From CALJFL01 sp047633055 (lineage in GTDB: Bacteria; Pseudomonadota; Gammaproteobacteria; Pseudomonadales; Halieaceae), in contig JBLIEI010000013.1 of the NCBI GenBank assembly GCA_047633055.1, forward strand, positions 11,944 to 75,943: a stretch of DNA of 64,000 nt. The letters are read 5' to 3'. Below the pieces are notes generated by a model. It searched no databases. It had not been told where the DNA came from and saw nothing but the letters and a program-made list of their open reading frames with translations. Made by a program: the position numbers and the translations under genes. This document shows, piece after piece, positions 61,663-64,000 of the stretch (position 1 is its first letter; the number at the start of each line of letters is the position of its first letter).

Positions 61663-62523
61663 ATGATTGTTTACTTGAACGGCGAGTACATGCCTGCCGA
61701 AGAAGCCACTATCTCGCCTCTCGATCGAGGCTTTCTGTTTGGAGACGGGATCTATGAGGTAACGCCCTGCTATGCGGGGAGAATGATAGGATTTGAATTG
61801 CACCTGGAACGTATGAAAGCGGGTCTTAAGGGAATCGGATTTGATAATCAGGTCTTGTCTGACAGCGAGTGGCGCGCTATTGCCGAAGGTTTGAGGGCGC
61901 GCAATGGTTTAGACAACCTGGGTATCTACTTTCAGGTTACTCGGGGCAATGAAGGGCGGCGTTTTCATGGCTTTCCCACTCATACCAAACCGACGGTGTT
62001 TGGCATGGTTCTGGAGATTGATCCGCACCCGGAGAAACACGATCGTCACGCGACGCCAGGCTTGAAGGCGATTGTGGCTGAGGACATGCGCTGGCGTCGT
62101 TGCAACGTGAAGTCGACGGCGCTATTGGGCAACGTGCTCCACTTCCAGCAGGGCTACGAGCAGGGGAAAAACGAAACAATACTGCACAACAAACTAGGCG
62201 AATTGACCGAGGCCAGCCAGAGTAATGTATTTATAGTCAAAAACGGTGTGGTTATTACGCCGCCCTTGGACAATCAGCTATTACCTGGAATTTCACGTCA
62301 CATTACACTTGCAGTGTTGCGTGCCGATGGCTCGCTGCCGGTTGAAGAGCGGGTAGTCACGATGAATGAGGTGCGTAGCGCAGACGAGATTTGGATTACT
62401 AACTCCAGCAAGCACATTGCCCCGGTGGTGGAGTTGGACGGAGAACCGGTGGGCGATGGCAAAGTAGGAGAGGTATGGGAGAGGGCTATGCGCATCTATG
62501 AGGCCAGTAAGTATGACTTCTAA
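61663..62523 (+). CDS. Class IV aminotransferase (D-alanine transaminase-like)
   Basis: A 286-residue fold-type IV PLP enzyme: YLNGEYMPAEEATISPLDRG, FLFGDGIYEVTPCY, NVKSTALLGNVL with the PLP Lys, LTEASQSNVFIVKNG and DEIWITNSSK. Segment patterns (FGDGIYEV, Arg in QVTRGNE) fit D-amino acid transaminases better than branched-chain ones. It may belong with the decarboxylase and lipoprotein genes upstream in an amino acid operon, with a 52-base gap. Confidence 0.88.
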   Translation: MIVYLNGEYMPAEEATISPLDRGFLFGDGIYEVTPCYAGRMIGFELHLERMKAGLKGIGFDNQVLSDSEWRAIAEGLRARNGLDNLGIYFQVTRGNEGRRFHGFPTHTKPTVFGMVLEIDPHPEKHDRHATPGLKAIVAEDMRWRRCNVKSTALLGNVLHFQQGYEQGKNETILHNKLGELTEASQSNVFIVKNGVVITPPLDNQLLPGISRHITLAVLRADGSLPVEERVVTMNEVRSADEIWITNSSKHIAPVVELDGEPVGDGKVGEVWERAMRIYEASKYDF

Positions 62524-62646
62524 GCCAATTCCGGCCTGAAGAAAAGTCTGTTCCGGTGACTTGTGTGTAAGCCCGGGGGGGTAGTCGAGGCTAGCGATCT
62601 CTCCCTACATAAAGTGCAGTTTGAATATCCTTACCCCGCGGTGCGT

Positions 62647-63519
62647 CTACACGGAAAAGTCTGGCTCTTCCCACCAGGGATATAATGACGGCATATCAGT
62701 GCTCGGTTTGTCGGTAAAAACTGCCGGTCGCTTTTCCAGAAAGGATGCGACTCCCTCCTTGGCGTCCGCCTGCTTGCCGCGCGCCAGCACCGCCTGCGAA
62801 TCAATGCGATGGGCCTCCATCGGGTGGTCTGCGCCCAGCATACGCCACAACATCTGCCGGGTGAGGGCCATCGATACGGGCGCAGTATTCTCTGCTATCT
62901 CTGCCGCCAGCTTGTAGGCTTGAGGTAACAGTTCTTCCTCACTATACACGGCCTTAACCAAACCACCCGCAAGGGCCTCAGCAGCATCGAACACGTGCCC
63001 CCGGGCACACCACTCCATCGCCTGGCTGATGCCCACGACGCGGGGTAAAAACCAGCTCGAAGCCGCTTCCGGGACAATGCCCCGACGACCAAAAACAAAG
63101 CCAAATTTAGCCTTGTCAGACGCCAGACGAATGTCCATTGGCAAAGCCATAGTAATGCCCACGCCAACGGCTGCACCATTAATCGCTGCGATGACCGGCT
63201 TCAAGCTTTGGAATATACGCAGGGACACCGTGCCACCAGAGTCGCGGTTGCTTTCGTCTGGCTTTACCGAGTGGCCGTCCTCCAGGTTTTCATAGTCGAA
63301 AGTGTCACTTCCGCTACTCAGATCTGCTCCTGCGCAGAAAGCCCGACCTTCACCGGTAATCACAATGGCGCGAATTGCATCGTCTTCGTCGGCGGCATCG
63401 AAGGCAGCGATTAGTTCCTGGGCCATGATAACGGTGAAGGCGTTCATCCGTTCCGGCCGGTTGAGGGTGATGGTGAGAATGTGATCGCTAACGGCGTATT
63501 TCAGAGTTTCAAAGAGCAT
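62647..63519 (-). CDS. Enoyl-CoA hydratase/isomerase family protein
   Basis: A 290-residue crotonase. Visible are LNRPERMNAF, GEGRAFCAGADLSSG (first oxyanion segment), AAINGAAVGVGITMALPMD (second), and FGRRGIVPEAASSWFLPRVVG with the acidic residue. It is longer than usual by an insert of about 25 residues after the first oxyanion segment. Convergent with the transaminase gene and divergent from a thioesterase gene, it likely serves beta-oxidation. Confidence 0.9.
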   Translation of the reverse strand: MLFETLKYAVSDHILTITLNRPERMNAFTVIMAQELIAAFDAADEDDAIRAIVITGEGRAFCAGADLSSGSDTFDYENLEDGHSVKPDESNRDSGGTVSLRIFQSLKPVIAAINGAAVGVGITMALPMDIRLASDKAKFGFVFGRRGIVPEAASSWFLPRVVGISQAMEWCARGHVFDAAEALAGGLVKAVYSEEELLPQAYKLAAEIAENTAPVSMALTRQMLWRMLGADHPMEAHRIDSQAVLARGKQADAKEGVASFLEKRPAVFTDKPSTDMPSLYPWWEEPDFSV

Positions 63520-63632
63520 TCTGCAGGCGTCCTGGAAAAGAGCTGAGTATACCGTTGATTGAACTGGGTTTGTGAGGGCCTGTGCAATATACTGTTGGTG
63601 ACTTTCTTAGGCGAAAAAACGGGAGCACTTGC

Positions 63633-64000
63633 ATGGTGGGCACCACGATGTCGACCTTACCCCATAGCGGTATCATGAAGGTGCGTTTTAGTGATGTGGA
63701 CGCACAGGGGCATCTGTATTTTGCGAATTACATGGTATTTGCCGATGAAATTCTGGGGTTTTATATGGAAGAGCTGGGCTACAGTGGTATGAACCCCCAG
63801 CAAGCCCCATGCTTTATTTTCACCGTGAAGATCAATTGCGAATACGTTGACGAGGTCAAGGCATTTGACAATGTTCGGGTGTGTGTGGGCTATTCTCGTC
63901 TAGGCAATAGCAGCGCAGATGCTGCGTTTGAACTGTACAACGACGCCACCGATACCTTGTTGGCCCGGGGCGGTCTAACGCAGGTCTACGTTGATAAGGG
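63633..64000 (+). CDS. 4-hydroxybenzoyl-CoA thioesterase-family protein (partial, runs off window)
   Basis: An open frame from ATG 63633 with GGGAGC upstream reaches the window edge with no stop (about 122 residues). It reads VRFSDVDAQGHLYFANYMVFADE, the hot-dog-fold active-site segment with the conserved Asp, as in YbgC/4HBT acyl-CoA thioesterases. Divergent from the enoyl-CoA hydratase. Confidence 0.85.
   Translation, partial: MVGTTMSTLPHSGIMKVRFSDVDAQGHLYFANYMVFADEILGFYMEELGYSGMNPQQAPCFIFTVKINCEYVDEVKAFDNVRVCVGYSRLGNSSADAAFELYNDATDTLLARGGLTQVYVDK

Noticed and set aside
1..64000. CRISPR arrays, transposons, prophage, tRNA or rRNA genes
   Set aside because: No regularly spaced direct repeats, transposase or integrase motifs, phage structural genes or cloverleaf sequences were recognised on reading; small RNAs cannot be excluded without a covariance search.

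Overview
The window looks like a chromosomal segment of an aerobic, probably marine, gammaproteobacterium, perhaps close to the Halieaceae/Spongiibacteraceae group. This is inference from gene content: two TonB-dependent receptors, many TetR/BetI-type regulators, CoA-ester catabolism, sulfatases, a cytochrome P450, and housekeeping UbiX, RbgA-like and CvfB-like proteins. No rRNA, tRNA, CRISPR array, transposase, integrase or phage gene was seen. Coding density is high, with many 1-14 bp start/stop overlaps, but several decayed or internally deleted genes are present.

Region by region. 0-13.4 kb: a GST-like protein, a lipoprotein alkyl sulfatase with an internal deletion, a relic of an acyl-CoA synthetase, a membrane-anchored sulfatase, kynureninase, a patatin-like lipase, an MBL hydrolase, a nitronate monooxygenase-like flavoprotein, an enoyl-CoA hydratase/GST operon and a GST pseudogene. 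One promoter-like motif recurs three times here (near 196, 9452 and 12469) at a nearly fixed distance from start codons. 13.4-20.3 kb: UbiX, a TonB receptor, and an AspH-like hydroxylase, TIGR03032-like protein and TPR-sulfotransferase group.

20.3-43.7 kb is the most interesting part. A minus-strand operon holds a BetI-like regulator, an acyl-CoA dehydrogenase and a complete PotFGHI-like cationic-substrate ABC transporter. Divergent from it run FAD oxidoreductase, FAD oxidoreductase, GcvT-like protein, NDP-forming acyl-CoA synthetase, Rieske N-demethylase-type oxygenase and class III aminotransferase. Then come a TetR-GNAT fusion, PurU with a second class III aminotransferase, and a second inverted FAD-FAD-GcvT set followed by an AraC regulator. 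Together they read as uptake and stepwise, partly folate-dependent N-demethylation of a quaternary or N-methylated amine, followed by transamination and CoA-dependent oxidation. Three demethylation units (one Rieske, two FAD-FAD-GcvT) would suit a trimethylammonium substrate. The flavoproteins are of the phytoene-desaturase/PYROXD2 type, not the amino-acid-oxidase type known from dimethylglycine and sarcosine dehydrogenases.

44-47.3 kb is housekeeping (RbgA-like GTPase, CvfB-like S1 protein, MAPEG protein). 47.4-58.7 kb is a second catabolic island: a reductive-dehalogenase-like Fe-S protein, a MeaB chaperone, a two-subunit B12-dependent acyl-CoA mutase with unusual active-site residues, an iron-containing alcohol dehydrogenase, TetR, an acyl-CoA ligase, a TonB receptor and a P450. 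It suggests hydroxylation, oxidation, CoA activation and carbon-skeleton rearrangement of an unknown compound. 58.7-64 kb holds a 5'-truncated M19 dipeptidase, a PLP decarboxylase with a Tat-type signal, a GDSL lipoprotein, a D-amino-acid-transaminase-like protein, an enoyl-CoA hydratase and a partial thioesterase.
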